Assembly: GCA_000337115.1 (NCBI GenBank) | Contig: AOIR01000036.1 | Span: forward strand, 18,373-82,372 | Reading direction: 5' to 3' | DNA: 64,000 bases | From: Natrinema thermotolerans DSM 11552 | GTDB lineage: Archaea; Halobacteriota; Halobacteria; Halobacteriales; Natrialbaceae | In this document: positions 9,412 to 17,903 of the stretch, piece by piece | Position numbering within the stretch: position 1 is the first letter of the stretch | How the letters are laid out: the number at the start of each line of letters is the position of its first letter | Notes under the pieces: model-generated | The model's input: only the letters and a program-made list of their open reading frames with translations | Databases searched by the model: none | Told to the model about the DNA's origin: nothing | Translations under genes and position numbers: made by a program

Positions 9412-9669
9412 ATGAAGCCAGCAGCCGTCGAGGACGTCATCGAATCGAATCTCGAGGACGCCGACGCCACGGTCACACACGCACGAGACGAGGGCGACGA
9501 GGACCACCTCGCCGCGACGGTCGTCTCGCCGGTCTTCGACGGGCTCCCGCTCGTCCAGCAACACCAGGAGGTCTACGACGCGCTGGGCGATCACATGACC
9601 ACCGACATCCACGCCCTCGAGCTGTCGACGTACACCCCCGAGGAGTACGACGACCTCGAGAGCGAATAG
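9412..9669 (+). CDS. BolA family protein
   Basis: Small alpha/beta KH-like protein (85 residues) of the BolA family. The characteristic C-terminal block is present: VFDGLPLVQQHQEVYDALGDHM followed by DIHALEL, which contains the conserved His used for Fe-S cluster sharing with a partner. It follows the NifU-type gene by 60 bp with its own TATA-like sequence, so the two may be co-regulated rather than strictly co-transcribed. The partner glutaredoxin is not in the window. Confidence 0.88.
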   Translation: MKPAAVEDVIESNLEDADATVTHARDEGDEDHLAATVVSPVFDGLPLVQQHQEVYDALGDHMTTDIHALELSTYTPEEYDDLESE

Positions 9670-9737
9670 AGCGGCCGCCGTTTAGTGTGGTCTCGAACGC
9701 GCTCGCTCGGTGCGGGAACGCGATCGAAGCCGCCCGC

Positions 9738-9752
9738 TTTCACGGCGTGAAA
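9738..9752. promoter_or_regulatory. Inverted repeat upstream of the UspA promoter
   Basis: TTTCAC-GGC-GTGAAA is a six-base perfect inverted repeat with a three-base spacer. It lies about 70 bp upstream of the TATA box (9821-9830) of the next gene and could be an activator site. No second copy was found near other genes. Confidence 0.3.
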
Positions 9753-9852
9753 CGACTGCACGGGCCTATTCTGGGGCGCAAGTTGAAAATGCTGGAGAGG
9801 GACGAAGGTTTTTCTGGACAAATATATTATTCTATGCCCAATACCACCGGGT

Positions 9853-10353
9853 ATGGCATCGACGATAGGTGGAACGGACGAATCGACCGCGACAGACCGG
9901 CCGGATTTCGCGGGCGAAGCGACGACCGAGGCGGGGTTCGGCCGCGTCCTCGTCGCGGTCGACGGTGAGACGCCGGCCGCGGTGGGACGAGTGGCGATTT
10001 CGGAAGCCGCCCGTCACGGCGGCCGTATCGACGCGCTCTCGATCGTTCGCATGACCGCGTCCGTCGACGGCTGGGACGTGGTCGTCGAGCGGCGTGAAGC
10101 CGCCGCCGAAGCGGCGCTCGAGGCGGTCGAGGACGCGTCCGCCGGCACCGACGTCACGGTCTCGAAACGCCTTCGATACGGCGATCCAGCCGAGGAGATC
10201 GCCCGCTACGCCGCCCACAACGACGTCGATCTCGTCGTGATCGGCGAACCGACCCGGACCGGCCTCCGACGCTATCTCTCGCCGACCAGCGTCACCGACC
10301 GCGTCCGTCGGGCCTCGTCCGTTCCAGTGCTGACGGTCCCCGCCGACGACTGA
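9853..10353 (+). CDS. Universal stress protein (UspA family)
   Basis: Cytosolic alpha/beta protein of the Usp superfamily. An acidic 29-residue N-terminal extension precedes the core, which begins FGRVLVAVDGETPAA and ends with GEPTRTGLRRYLSPTSVTDRVRRASSVPVLTV. The usual ATP-binding G-x2-G-x9-G-(S/T) motif is replaced here by GEPTRTGLRRYLSPTS, so the classical nucleotide site is degraded and it is more like the non-ATP-binding class. The ATG is supported by a strong TATA (AATATATTAT) 28 nt upstream. Confidence 0.85.
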   Translation: MASTIGGTDESTATDRPDFAGEATTEAGFGRVLVAVDGETPAAVGRVAISEAARHGGRIDALSIVRMTASVDGWDVVVERREAAAEAALEAVEDASAGTDVTVSKRLRYGDPAEEIARYAAHNDVDLVVIGEPTRTGLRRYLSPTSVTDRVRRASSVPVLTVPADD

Positions 10354-10468
10354 CTGTTCCGCGTCTCCGCCGCTTCCATCCGCGCGCCGACGTCCGTCGA
10401 TTCGACCGCCTGCCGGTCACGCCCGTTGACCCGTGGATTTATTTCATTCCGGTTGACACGTCTATCAC

Positions 10469-10930
10469 ATGGAGACGCTTCATCCCCGCATCAGGCTTAT
10501 CTGGATCGCCCGCGGCGCGATCGCGGCGGTCGTCCTCGCCGTCGCCCTCGTCGCCCTCGATCAGTGGCGAGTTACCGTCCCGCCGCTCGCGATCGCGGCC
10601 GCCGTCGCCGTCGCACTGGTTCTCGCCGTCGGCTACGCCGTCCGCCTCTACCAGGTCTGGCGGTTCGAACTGCAGGACGATGCCCTCTACCTCGAGCGCG
10701 GCGTCGTCACGTTCGTCGAGACCGCCGTTCCGTTCGTCCGCGTCCAGCACGTCGACACCCAGTTCGGCCCGATCGAGCGGGCACTCGGCCTCTCGAGCGT
10801 CGTGGTCTATACTGCCGGCTCCCGGAACGCCGACGTTCGGATTCCGGGCCTGACGCCGGACCGGGCCCGCAGCCTACAGGAGACCCTCCGCGAACTGGCC
10901 GTCGAGAGCGAGGGCGACGATGCCGTCTGA
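10469..10930 (+). CDS. Bacterial PH-domain membrane protein, YdbS type (copy 1)
   Basis: Membrane protein of 153 residues with two N-terminal helices (about 10-55) and one bacterial PH2 (DUF304) domain. The domain signature is WRFELQDDALYLERGVV followed by [31 protein letters not shown]. It is the small partner of a two-gene unit: the next gene starts 11 nt before this stop. An AT-rich promoter (10434-10446) is about 30 nt upstream. Bacillus YdbS/YdbT belong to the sigma-W envelope-stress regulon and affect bacteriocin resistance; an equivalent role here is inference. A paralogous pair lies at 18.5-20.6 kb. Confidence 0.82.
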   Translation: METLHPRIRLIWIARGAIAAVVLAVALVALDQWRVTVPPLAIAAAVAVALVLAVGYAVRLYQVWRFELQDDALYLERGVVTFVETAVPFVRVQHVDTQFGPIERALGLSSVVVYTAGSRNADVRIPGLTPDRARSLQETLRELAVESEGDDAV

Positions 10931-12527
10931 GACGAACCGACTACATCCCCTCAGTGCCGTGATGCTGGCGCTCCAGCACGGAGCAACCGGCTTCTCGGTC
11001 CCGGTCTTGCTCGTGGGGCTGGGCCCCAGCGTTCTCGATATCGATATTGGACCGCTACTGGCGTTGGTCCCGATCGGTCTCGTCGCCGGCGTCGGCTACG
11101 GCATCGCGTACTACTACCGATTCACGTACGAAGTCACCGCGAGTACGTTCGACGTCTCCTCGGGTGTGTTCGCGCGCCGCTCACGTGAGATCCCCTACCG
11201 GCGGATCCAGAACGTCGATCTCTCCCAGGGCCTCTTCGAGCGACTGTTCGGCCTCGCAGTCGTCTCGATCGAGACCGCCGGCGGTGGCGACACCGAAGCG
11301 ACGCTCCGGTTCGTCAGCGAGGACGAGGCGGAGCGGCTCCGGGCGGAAATCCGCCGGTTGACGGCCGCCACGGGGGAGTCGACCGCCGACCCCGACTCCG
11401 ATCGGTCGGCATCGGACGAGCCGACCGCGTCCGAACGAACGCGCGAGAACCACTCGCCAGGCGGTGGTGCGCCGACGCTGTTGTTCGACCTCGAGGTCCG
11501 GGAACTCCTGCTCTACGCGGTGACCTCGTTCCGGTGGGGTGCGGCGGTCTTTCCGATCGCGATACTCGTCTTCCTCGGCGGTGCCGACTCGGGACCGGGC
11601 CTCGTGCCCGCGTTCGTCATCGACGCCGCTCGCCCCTTCGGCGGGCCGGACGCGCTCGAGGGGGCGGCGGTCGGCCCGCTTTTGGTGTTGGCCGCGGTCA
11701 CCGCCGTTCAGTGGTCGGTGTTCACCTACGTCTCGAGCGCGATCTACACGGTCGCGAACTACTACGGGTTCCGCCTCGGCCGCGCGGGCGAGGACTTCGT
11801 CTACGAGCGCGGGCTGGTCCAGCGCTACAGCGGCTCGATTCCCGTCGAGAAGGTCCAGTCGGTTTCGGTCACCGAGAACCCGCTCCAGCGACTGGTCGGC
11901 TACGCCGGTCTCTGGGTCGAAACAGCGGGGTACGGTCCCGACAGCGGGAGCAGTAATCAGTCGGCAGTCCCGCTTGCCGGGACCGACCGCGTCTACCGCT
12001 TCGCCGAGAACCTCACCGGCGTCGAGACACCCGAGTTCCGGAGTCCGCCGCGGCTGGCTCGTCGCCGATACTTCGTTCGGTATTCGATCGTCGCGGCCGT
12101 GATCGTCGCCGCCGCGATCGGTCTCTCACGGGTCTCGACGTTCGACCGCTGGTATCTCACCGCCGTCGTTTTCGTTGCTGTCCCGCCCGCCGCACACCTG
12201 AAATACGTCAATCTTGGCTACTTCGTGGGTGCGGACCACCTCGTGATCCGGAGCGGGTTCTGGAACCGCCAGACGACCGTGATCCCCTACTACCGGATCC
12301 AGACGGTCTCGACCCGGCGCTCGGTCTTCCAGCGACGGCTCGGGCTCGCGTCGTTGGCCGTCGATACCGCCAGTTCGCGCACCTTTGCGTGGGGGTCGCC
12401 GACGATCTATGACATCGACCTCGAGACGGCCCGCGAGATCCACGACACCGGCCGGGAACGGCTCCAGTCGGCGCTACGCGAGCGCGCCCGGACGGACGAT
12501 CTCGGGCTTTCGGTGGATTTTACGTGA
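10920..12527 (+). CDS. Triple bacterial-PH-domain membrane protein, YdbT type (copy 1)
   Basis: A 535-residue membrane protein with three PH2 (DUF304) domains separated by transmembrane pairs: domain 1 around residues 65-145 (REIPYRRIQNVDLSQ), domain 2 around 280-350 (GSIPVEKVQSVSV) and domain 3 around 435-520 (TVIPYYRIQTVSTRRSVFQRRLGL). Each has the recurring (I/V)PxxRIQ(N/T)V pattern. An acidic linker joins domain 1 to the second membrane section. The start overlaps the YdbS-type gene by 11 nt. The last ~60 bp of this gene are part of a direct repeat that recurs just before fumC, and they also carry the fumC-type TATA box. Confidence 0.82.
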   Translation: MPSETNRLHPLSAVMLALQHGATGFSVPVLLVGLGPSVLDIDIGPLLALVPIGLVAGVGYGIAYYYRFTYEVTASTFDVSSGVFARRSREIPYRRIQNVDLSQGLFERLFGLAVVSIETAGGGDTEATLRFVSEDEAERLRAEIRRLTAATGESTADPDSDRSASDEPTASERTRENHSPGGGAPTLLFDLEVRELLLYAVTSFRWGAAVFPIAILVFLGGADSGPGLVPAFVIDAARPFGGPDALEGAAVGPLLVLAAVTAVQWSVFTYVSSAIYTVANYYGFRLGRAGEDFVYERGLVQRYSGSIPVEKVQSVSVTENPLQRLVGYAGLWVETAGYGPDSGSSNQSAVPLAGTDRVYRFAENLTGVETPEFRSPPRLARRRYFVRYSIVAAVIVAAAIGLSRVSTFDRWYLTAVVFVAVPPAAHLKYVNLGYFVGADHLVIRSGFWNRQTTVIPYYRIQTVSTRRSVFQRRLGLASLAVDTASSRTFAWGSPTIYDIDLETAREIHDTGRERLQSALRERARTDDLGLSVDFT

Positions 12528-12557
12528 CTCGCTCCGGTTCCCGCGTATTGCAGACGG
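12465..12557 (+). repeat. Direct repeat copy 1 (end of PH gene plus fumC-start relic)
   Basis: 12465-12536 matches 13453-13524 at 70 of 72 positions (offset 988). After a one-base indel, similarity continues over CCGCGTAT-GCAGACGG. In this copy the position of the fumC ATG reads ATT, so it is a fossil start. The copy contains the end and stop codon of the PH-domain gene and the GGATTTTACG promoter element. Confidence 0.9.
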
Positions 12558-12697
12558 GATCGACGGTGACCGGCCCGAGGTGACCGAGCGAGAGTATCGG
12601 TCGTTACTGCGACGGGATACCCCCGGCTGGCTTTCGATCTTCCAATAACGAGCCGGCCCGTTCGGGGGCACATTTGTGTTGGAAATCCCAGATCCAG

Positions 12698-13060
12698 ATG
12701 GGAAATATTACATCAAATGGAATACATTATTATGATGTGGACTTGAAACGAATACAAATCGATCGTGGGTTCGGTGCAATAATCCTTGGAGTTTTACTGT
12801 CTTATTTGATTAGACAAAATACAAATGCTGTGCTATTAGCGGCCGGATGTTTCGCGTTCGTGTACGTAGCAGCAACAACGTACGAACCGATTGCCCGATC
12901 CGTTGTTTTTACTACGGCGATGGTCGCGGTTCTTTCTCTGACAGCTCTATCGATCGGCATTATTTGGTTCAATGAATATCGAATTCTTGCTTTTTTAGCG
13001 CTATTTGTGTCAATAATGGGGTTTCGTGTACTTCATACGATCATCTCCGAAAACCTGTAG
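12698..13060 (+). CDS. Small four-helix membrane protein in AT-rich insert
   Basis: About 120 residues with a polar N-terminus (MGNITSNGIHYYDVDLKRIQ) and four hydrophobic segments, ending FRVLHTIISENL. I do not recognise a family. Base composition is far more AT-rich than all neighbouring genes, and codon choice (ATA, AAT, TTA) is unlike them, so it was acquired from elsewhere. An in-frame TTG at 12674 is an alternative start. It lies between the two direct repeats and is the main cargo of that insert. Confidence 0.6.
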   Translation: MGNITSNGIHYYDVDLKRIQIDRGFGAIILGVLLSYLIRQNTNAVLLAAGCFAFVYVAATTYEPIARSVVFTTAMVAVLSLTALSIGIIWFNEYRILAFLALFVSIMGFRVLHTIISENL

Positions 13061-13121
13061 CGAACCAAAAACCACTGTGGAACGAATGGTTGGTGAAACT
13101 GGTCAACTGGTGCGGAAACCT

Positions 13122-13301
13122 TTAACCAGTGAGCCACTTCGTAGCGCTCTTGCGAGCAAGCCAGATCGCCGCAGCGATCATAATAATTGTTACAAGAACC
13201 TCTTCTGCAGCCGTTCCGTCTTTGGGATGTCCTGTGTATTCTTGAAGTGTATCGCCGACTGTCTCAGCGAGTTCACGAGCATCTTCGGCGGTCTCTGCCA
13301 C
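13122..13301 (-). CDS. Putative 59-residue single-helix membrane protein
   Basis: A short minus-strand frame with convincing protein character: an acidic amphipathic half (AETAEDARELAETVGDTLQEY) followed by a hydrophobic helix (EVLVTIIMIAAAIWLA) and a basic tail ending KWLTG. It is read from a GTG at 13301. The same frame stays open for about 20 more codons upstream without a start codon, so the gene may be 5'-truncated or frameshifted. TATA-like sequence occurs around 13366-13380. Function is unknown; it shares the AT-rich insert with the four-helix protein. Confidence 0.4.
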   Translation of the reverse strand: MAETAEDARELAETVGDTLQEYTGHPKDGTAAEEVLVTIIMIAAAIWLARKSATKWLTG

Positions 13302-13452
13302 TGGGTTCCCTGTATCTGGTAAACCTATATCACAAATCTCTGCACATCCTGACTGGCCGAGTTCTTTATTATAATATTAGTAAACAAATTTTCTATATTT
13401 ATATATCCCAGTAGAATCTGTGGCTAGGACTATCGACTTCGACTTGAGCTAG

Positions 13453-13546
13453 CAGCCGGCGCTACGCGAGCGCGCCCGGACGGACGATCTCGGCCTTTCG
13501 GTGGATTTTACGTGACTCGCTCCGACGCTCCGCGTATGGCAGACGG
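13453..13546 (+). repeat. Direct repeat copy 2 (promoter and first codons of fumC)
   Basis: Second copy of the repeat described at 12465-12557. Here it ends in the intact fumC ATG (13536) and first codons. It repeats the last codons of the PH-domain gene although that gene is not adjacent, which shows that the PH gene and fumC were once direct neighbours and that the AT-rich segment was inserted with duplication of the junction. Confidence 0.9.
13505..13510 (+). promoter_or_regulatory. TATA box of fumC
   Basis: ATTTTA lies 26-31 nt upstream of the ATG at 13536, right for a leaderless transcript. It is inside the duplicated PH-gene 3' end, so the fumC promoter was originally embedded in the coding sequence of the upstream gene. 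The same element is present at 12517-12522 in copy 1, where it now points at a dead start. Confidence 0.6.
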
Positions 13547-14951
13547 AGACGATTACCGACTCGAGGAGGACAGTCTCGGCGAGATGCAGGTGCCCGCGGA
13601 CGCCTACTGGGGGGCACAGACCCAACGTGCGATCCAGAACTTCCCCATCTCGGGGATCACGTTCAGTCGGCGGTTCATCCGCGGGCTCGGCGTCGTCAAG
13701 AAGGCCGCCGCGCAGGCCAACCGCGACCTCGGTCTCGTCGACGACGACGTCGCCGGGGCGATCATCGAGGCCGCCGACGAGGTCATCGCCGGCGAACACG
13801 ACGACCAGTTCCCGGTCGACGTTTTCCAGACCGGCTCGGGGACCTCCTCGAACATGAACGCCAACGAGGTCATCGCCAACCGCGCCGCCGAGATCATGGG
13901 CTCGGAGATCGGCGACCGCGTCGTCCACCCCAACGACCACGTCAACTACGGCCAGTCGAGCAACGACGTCATCCCGACCGCGATGCACGTCGCCTCCCTC
14001 GAGGCGGTGGAGAAAGACGTCATTCCGGCGCTTGATACGCTCCGCGAAGCGCTCGAGGAGAAAGAAGAGGAGTTCGACGACGTGATCAAGACCGGTCGCA
14101 CGCACCTGCAGGACGCGACGCCGGTCACGCTCGGGCAGGAGTTCTCGGGCTACCGCACGCAGGTCGAGAAGGGGCTGGCCCGCGTCGACCAGGTCCGTGA
14201 CCACCTCGGCGAACTGGCGCTGGGCGGGACCGCGACCGGGACCGGGCTCAACACGCACGAGGAGTTCCCCGGCCGCGCCGCCGAGTACATCACGAAAGAG
14301 ACCGGCGTCCAGTTCCGCGAGGCCGACAACCACTTCGAGGCCCAGGCCGCCCACGACGCGATGAGCGAGGCCCACGGCGCGCTCCGGACCGTCGCCGGCT
14401 CGCTGAACAAGATCGCAAACGACCTCCGCCTGCTCGCGTCGGGCCCCCGGAACGGACTCGGCGAGATCGAACAGCCGGAGAACCAGCCCGGCTCCTCGAT
14501 CATGCCCGGCAAGATCAACCCGGTCGTCGCCGAGGCCGTCAACCAGGTCCACAAGCAGGTCGTCGGCAACGACGCCGCAGTTTCGGCCGGCGCGGCCGAG
14601 GGTCAGATCGACCTCAACCTCTACAAGCCCGTGCTGGCACACAACTTCCTCGAGTCGGCCGAACTCATCTCGAACGCGAGCCAGGTCTTCGGCGAGCGCT
14701 TCGTCCGAAAGCTCGAGGCCAACGAGGCCTACTGCGAAGAGCGCGTCGAGCAGTCGATGGCGATGGCCACCTCGCTGAACGTCCACATCGGCTACGACAA
14801 GGCGAGCGAGGTCGCCAAGACCGCGCTCAAGGAGGACAAGACCGTCCGCGAGGTCGTCCTCGAGAAGGGCTATCTCGACGAGGAAGAAGCCGACGAGGTC
14901 CTCGATCCCCGGAAGATGGCCCAGCGCGGTATCCTCGGTCAGGACGACTAG
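13536..14951 (+). CDS. fumC: Class II fumarate hydratase
   Basis: Cytosolic TCA-cycle enzyme that interconverts fumarate and malate. The 471-residue product has the superfamily signature GSSIMPGKINP, the GSGTSSNMNANEV substrate-binding block, and TGRTHLQDATPVTLGQE, all typical of class II (iron-independent) fumarases. MADGDDYRLEEDSLGEMQVP is the natural start: the ATG at 13536 has a TATA box 28 nt upstream, while the GTG at 13512 would add eight residues coming from the duplicated repeat. It is a stand-alone gene; the next gene converges on it. Confidence 0.95.
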   Translation: MADGDDYRLEEDSLGEMQVPADAYWGAQTQRAIQNFPISGITFSRRFIRGLGVVKKAAAQANRDLGLVDDDVAGAIIEAADEVIAGEHDDQFPVDVFQTGSGTSSNMNANEVIANRAAEIMGSEIGDRVVHPNDHVNYGQSSNDVIPTAMHVASLEAVEKDVIPALDTLREALEEKEEEFDDVIKTGRTHLQDATPVTLGQEFSGYRTQVEKGLARVDQVRDHLGELALGGTATGTGLNTHEEFPGRAAEYITKETGVQFREADNHFEAQAAHDAMSEAHGALRTVAGSLNKIANDLRLLASGPRNGLGEIEQPENQPGSSIMPGKINPVVAEAVNQVHKQVVGNDAAVSAGAAEGQIDLNLYKPVLAHNFLESAELISNASQVFGERFVRKLEANEAYCEERVEQSMAMATSLNVHIGYDKASEVAKTALKEDKTVREVVLEKGYLDEEEADEVLDPRKMAQRGILGQDD

Positions 14952-14991
14952 ACGGGCGGGAGTTCGTTTTCGACCCGCAGGCTGCCCTCGC

Positions 14992-15423
14992 TCAGGGCCG
15001 CGCGATCAGTACCGACGCGTCGACCGTTCGAACCACGCGATCGGTCGTGGTCCCGAGGAGCCGTTCTTTCACGCCCGAGCGCCCGCTCGCACCCATGACG
15101 ACGAGATCGCTCCCGATCTCTGCGCTGACGGCTGCGATCGCCTCGTGTGGCACCCCTTCGCGGGTGAGCCGTTCGTAAGTCACGTCCGAGCGCTCGGCCC
15201 GCGCCGTCGCGTCATCGAGGGCCGACTCGGCCTCATCCTCGAGCGTTTTTGTCAGTTGCGGGGCGAGCGCTCCCTCGCCGGCCCCGGCCATCTCCGTCCC
15301 CGCGTCGACGACGTACAGAACGTGAACTGTCGCCGCCGTTCCGTCGGCGATCGCGACCGCCTCTTCGACCGCCGCCGCGCTCGAGTCGCTCCCGTCGGTC
15401 GGCACGAGAATATCGTCGTACAC
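14992..15423 (-). CDS. Universal stress protein (UspA family, ATP-binding type)
   Basis: A 143-residue single-domain Usp. The core begins YDDILVPTDGSDSS and carries the ATP-binding motif GASGRSGVKERLLGTTTDRV (G-x2-G-x9-G-T), so this member is of the nucleotide-binding class. I read it from a GTG at 15423, the position where most Usp proteins start, because a T-rich box (about 15450-15457) lies roughly 30 nt upstream. A longer TTG-initiated form from 15450 is possible but less likely. It converges with fumC. Confidence 0.85.
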   Translation of the reverse strand: MYDDILVPTDGSDSSAAAVEEAVAIADGTAATVHVLYVVDAGTEMAGAGEGALAPQLTKTLEDEAESALDDATARAERSDVTYERLTREGVPHEAIAAVSAEIGSDLVVMGASGRSGVKERLLGTTTDRVVRTVDASVLIARP

Positions 15424-15507
15424 GGTCCTCGTCTCGTGTTCGGCGCCCAAAAATCAACCGCGCGCAGTCGCATGGTTACGGGACCAGCCGGCGGGTATAG
15501 ACGGGTC

Positions 15508-16578
15508 TCAGCGATCGACCGGGTCGAGATTCGCCTCGTCCAGCGGATCCTCGATATCGCCCATTACTGCCTCGAGCAGGTCGGTGACAGTGACCAGTCC
15601 GACGACCTCGCCGTCCTCGATGACCAGAGCGAGTTCCTGATTTTCGGTCTGGAACTGGTCGATCGCGTCGCTGACGTCGGTGTCGGGCGAGAGCGTCATC
15701 GGCGGCGCGGCCAGTTCCTCGAAGTCGATGTCGTCGTCGGCCAACTCCTCGCGATGGCGCACGAAGACCGGCGTGTAGACGATCCCGCGGAAGTCGGTCA
15801 GTTCGTCGCCGACCAGCGGGTACCGCGTCTGTGGTCGCTCCTCCATCTTCCGGAAGTTCTCCGCGAGATCGGCGGTCGTCGACAGGGCGACGATCTCGTC
15901 GGCGTCGATCATTAGCTCGCGGATGGGGCGCTCGCCGATGTTGAACGCGTTCATCACCTCTTCGCGGCGGTCGGCCGGGAGGTCTCCCTCCTCGAGGACG
16001 GAGCCGAGCCGGTTCCGGAGGTCGGCACGCGTCTCGATGACCTCCTCCTCGGCCTCGGTCCACGACTGCGTCATCTCGACGCCGAACAGCCCCAGCGTCG
16101 CCTTGGCGACACTGTCGCCGAACCAGATCAGCGGGGCGATAGCTTTGGCGAACCAGTACAGCGGCCGCGCACCGTACTGACAGACCTGCTTCGAGCGTTC
16201 GACGCCCAGATAGGTCGGCGTCTGCTCGCCGTGCGTGAGATGAACGAGGTTGATGAGCAGGAAGCCGAGGATCGAACCGGCGCCCGCGGACGCCAGCGCC
16301 GTGTTCGCGAACAGCGGCTCGAACAGCGCCGCGAGCCCCGGCTCGGCGACGATCCCGAGCGCGATGCTCGTCCCCGAGATCCAGACCTGACAGGTCGTCA
16401 GGTAGAACTCGAGGTCGTCGGTCATCTCCCACGCCAGTTGGAGCGACGGTGTGTCGAACTCGGACTCGGGATACTGCCGGGCGCGAGTCAGTCCGAACTC
16501 GACCGCGACGAAGAATGCGTTCAACAGGATGAGGACGAGTCCGGCCACGATCCGCGCAGCGATCTCGATCGGTTCCAT
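15508..16578 (-). CDS. DUF21/CBS-pair membrane protein (CNNM/CorC-like)
   Basis: A 356-residue protein with an N-terminal CNNM/DUF21 domain of four membrane helices (about 8-190) starting IVAGLVLILLNAFFVAVEFGLTRAR, followed by a cytosolic pair of CBS domains (about 205-345; RPIRELMIDADEIVALS and LALVIEDGEVVGLVTVTDLLEAVMGDI). The CBS pair normally binds adenine nucleotide and gates Mg2+ or Na+/Mg2+ transport. The C-terminal CorC_HlyC domain found in longer homologues is absent, as in many haloarchaeal versions. Role in magnesium or cobalt efflux is inferred from family. Confidence 0.85.
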   Translation of the reverse strand: MEPIEIAARIVAGLVLILLNAFFVAVEFGLTRARQYPESEFDTPSLQLAWEMTDDLEFYLTTCQVWISGTSIALGIVAEPGLAALFEPLFANTALASAGAGSILGFLLINLVHLTHGEQTPTYLGVERSKQVCQYGARPLYWFAKAIAPLIWFGDSVAKATLGLFGVEMTQSWTEAEEEVIETRADLRNRLGSVLEEGDLPADRREEVMNAFNIGERPIRELMIDADEIVALSTTADLAENFRKMEERPQTRYPLVGDELTDFRGIVYTPVFVRHREELADDDIDFEELAAPPMTLSPDTDVSDAIDQFQTENQELALVIEDGEVVGLVTVTDLLEAVMGDIEDPLDEANLDPVDR

Positions 16579-16849
16579 TGTTCGCCCGTTCCGTCGGCGA
16601 TCACTTATGAGTCAGGGAGTCGACTAGAACCGCCGGCGGGATCCCTCGTCTCTCGTCTCACGACGGCGACGGTCGCATCGTGAAGCTACCACCCGAGAGA
16701 CAACTCGAGATTACGTAAACACGGCTTCTGACCGTTCTTTCTTCCCGACCCGTCGACCCCAAATCGGGACAGTGACGCCGAATCAGTGGTGTCTGCGCCG
16801 GAATAAAAGAACCCAAGCAGTTTTGGCGAAGGCTCGCGTCAGACGAAAT

Positions 16850-17083
16850 ATGCACACCTGTCGCAACTGCAACCAGTCGTTTCAGACCGAGCTTGCCCTC
16901 GAGTTACACCGGGATACGTGCGAAGATGGCCAACTCCTCTGTGAGGTATGCGGGGAGCGATTCCAGGAGGGGTCGGCGACCCAGGACGGCTGGCACTACG
17001 AGTGCCCCAACGAGGACTGTGACGGCGACGGACTACAGGAGGACCTCTATCGCGTCGACGACGTCCGAGCCGCAACCCACTGA
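16850..17083 (+). CDS. Small zinc-finger protein
   Basis: A 77-residue protein with two metal-binding modules. The first is a C2H2-like finger, HTCRNCNQSFQTELALELHRDTC, with Cys-x2-Cys followed by His and Cys ligands. The second is a four-cysteine ribbon, CEVCGERF ... YECPNEDCDGDG. Such proteins are common in haloarchaea and may bind nucleic acid or a protein partner. The ATG at 16850 is chosen as the start because the finger begins at once; upstream in-frame sequence is basic and unlike the rest. Confidence 0.75.
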   Translation: MHTCRNCNQSFQTELALELHRDTCEDGQLLCEVCGERFQEGSATQDGWHYECPNEDCDGDGLQEDLYRVDDVRAATH

Positions 17084-17174
17084 CACCGACTCACGTCTCG
17101 TCTACTGATGGCGGGGACGACCACGGTCTCTGCCCCCGATACGTCACCCTTGTTCTTCGCAGTTGCTCTCGCCC

Positions 17175-17903
17175 CTACGCGTCGTAGCTCGTCTCGAGGT
17201 AGTCGATCAGTTCGCGAACGATCGACGGTTCGAACGTCCAGAAGCCGGCGTACTCGCCGGGGTCCCGTTCTTCGGCGACCAGGGCACCGCAGTGCCTGCC
17301 GTCCTCGCCGCCGTCGAAGACGACGAACCAGAACGCGCCGAGTTCCCCGGAGCCGGTGACGACCGAGACGCCCTCGAGCGGGGTCGGCCACTCCCCCGCC
17401 AGAAACACCGTCACGTCGATCGAGTCGCGGGCACCGAACTGCTCGTAGACTCCCGTCTGGGCCCGCAACGCCGCCGGTCGCTGGAAGCCAGCGTACAGCC
17501 GGCCGGCACCGACCCGCCACGCCCGCTCTTCGATCTCGCGGGAGGTCGCGAGCAACTGCTCGCGGGTCGCGGACGCAAACAGCGTGTTCTCGAGGAAGTC
17601 GAACAGGTGAGTGGGATCGGGCCCGGCGTCGGCCAACTCCCACGGCGGATGGTCCGTCGGCGAGAGGATCGCCTCGAACCCCTCGAGCCCCAGCGCGCCC
17701 CGAAACGCGCCCTCGGCGTCCCGGACGATCACGAAGCCGGTCCCGTCGAGTAGCCCCAGCGGACGATGTGTCACCTCGGCGGTTCGCGTCTCGAACCCTC
17801 GACGGAGCGCCGTCACGACCGACTCGTCGTCGGTGTATATCTCGAGGGTCTTGTACCGTTGATCCACCGCCTCGAAGGCGTCTCGGAGCGACCGCATCGT
17901 CAT
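17175..17903 (-). CDS. DICT sensory domain protein
   Basis: A soluble protein of about 242 residues matching the haloarchaeal DICT (diguanylate cyclase and two-component) sensory domain, with the segments RYKTLEIYTDDESVV, FETRTAEVTHRPLG and GFVIVRDAEGAFRGALG. The C-terminal part (TFEPSIVRELIDYLETSYDA) is helical. The ATG overlaps the stop of the upstream HTH gene by one base (TGATG), so the two form a translationally coupled sensor/regulator operon. Ligand unknown. Confidence 0.75.
   Translation of the reverse strand: MTMRSLRDAFEAVDQRYKTLEIYTDDESVVTALRRGFETRTAEVTHRPLGLLDGTGFVIVRDAEGAFRGALGLEGFEAILSPTDHPPWELADAGPDPTHLFDFLENTLFASATREQLLATSREIEERAWRVGAGRLYAGFQRPAALRAQTGVYEQFGARDSIDVTVFLAGEWPTPLEGVSVVTGSGELGAFWFVVFDGGEDGRHCGALVAEERDPGEYAGFWTFEPSIVRELIDYLETSYDA

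Noticed and set aside
12674-12700. TTG start for the four-helix protein
   Set aside because: The ATG at 12698 is a stronger start and the eight added residues look non-conserved.
13026-13322. Plus-strand ORF of 98 codons in the AT-rich insert
   Set aside because: Cys/Ser-rich without pattern, while the opposite strand gives a more protein-like sequence.
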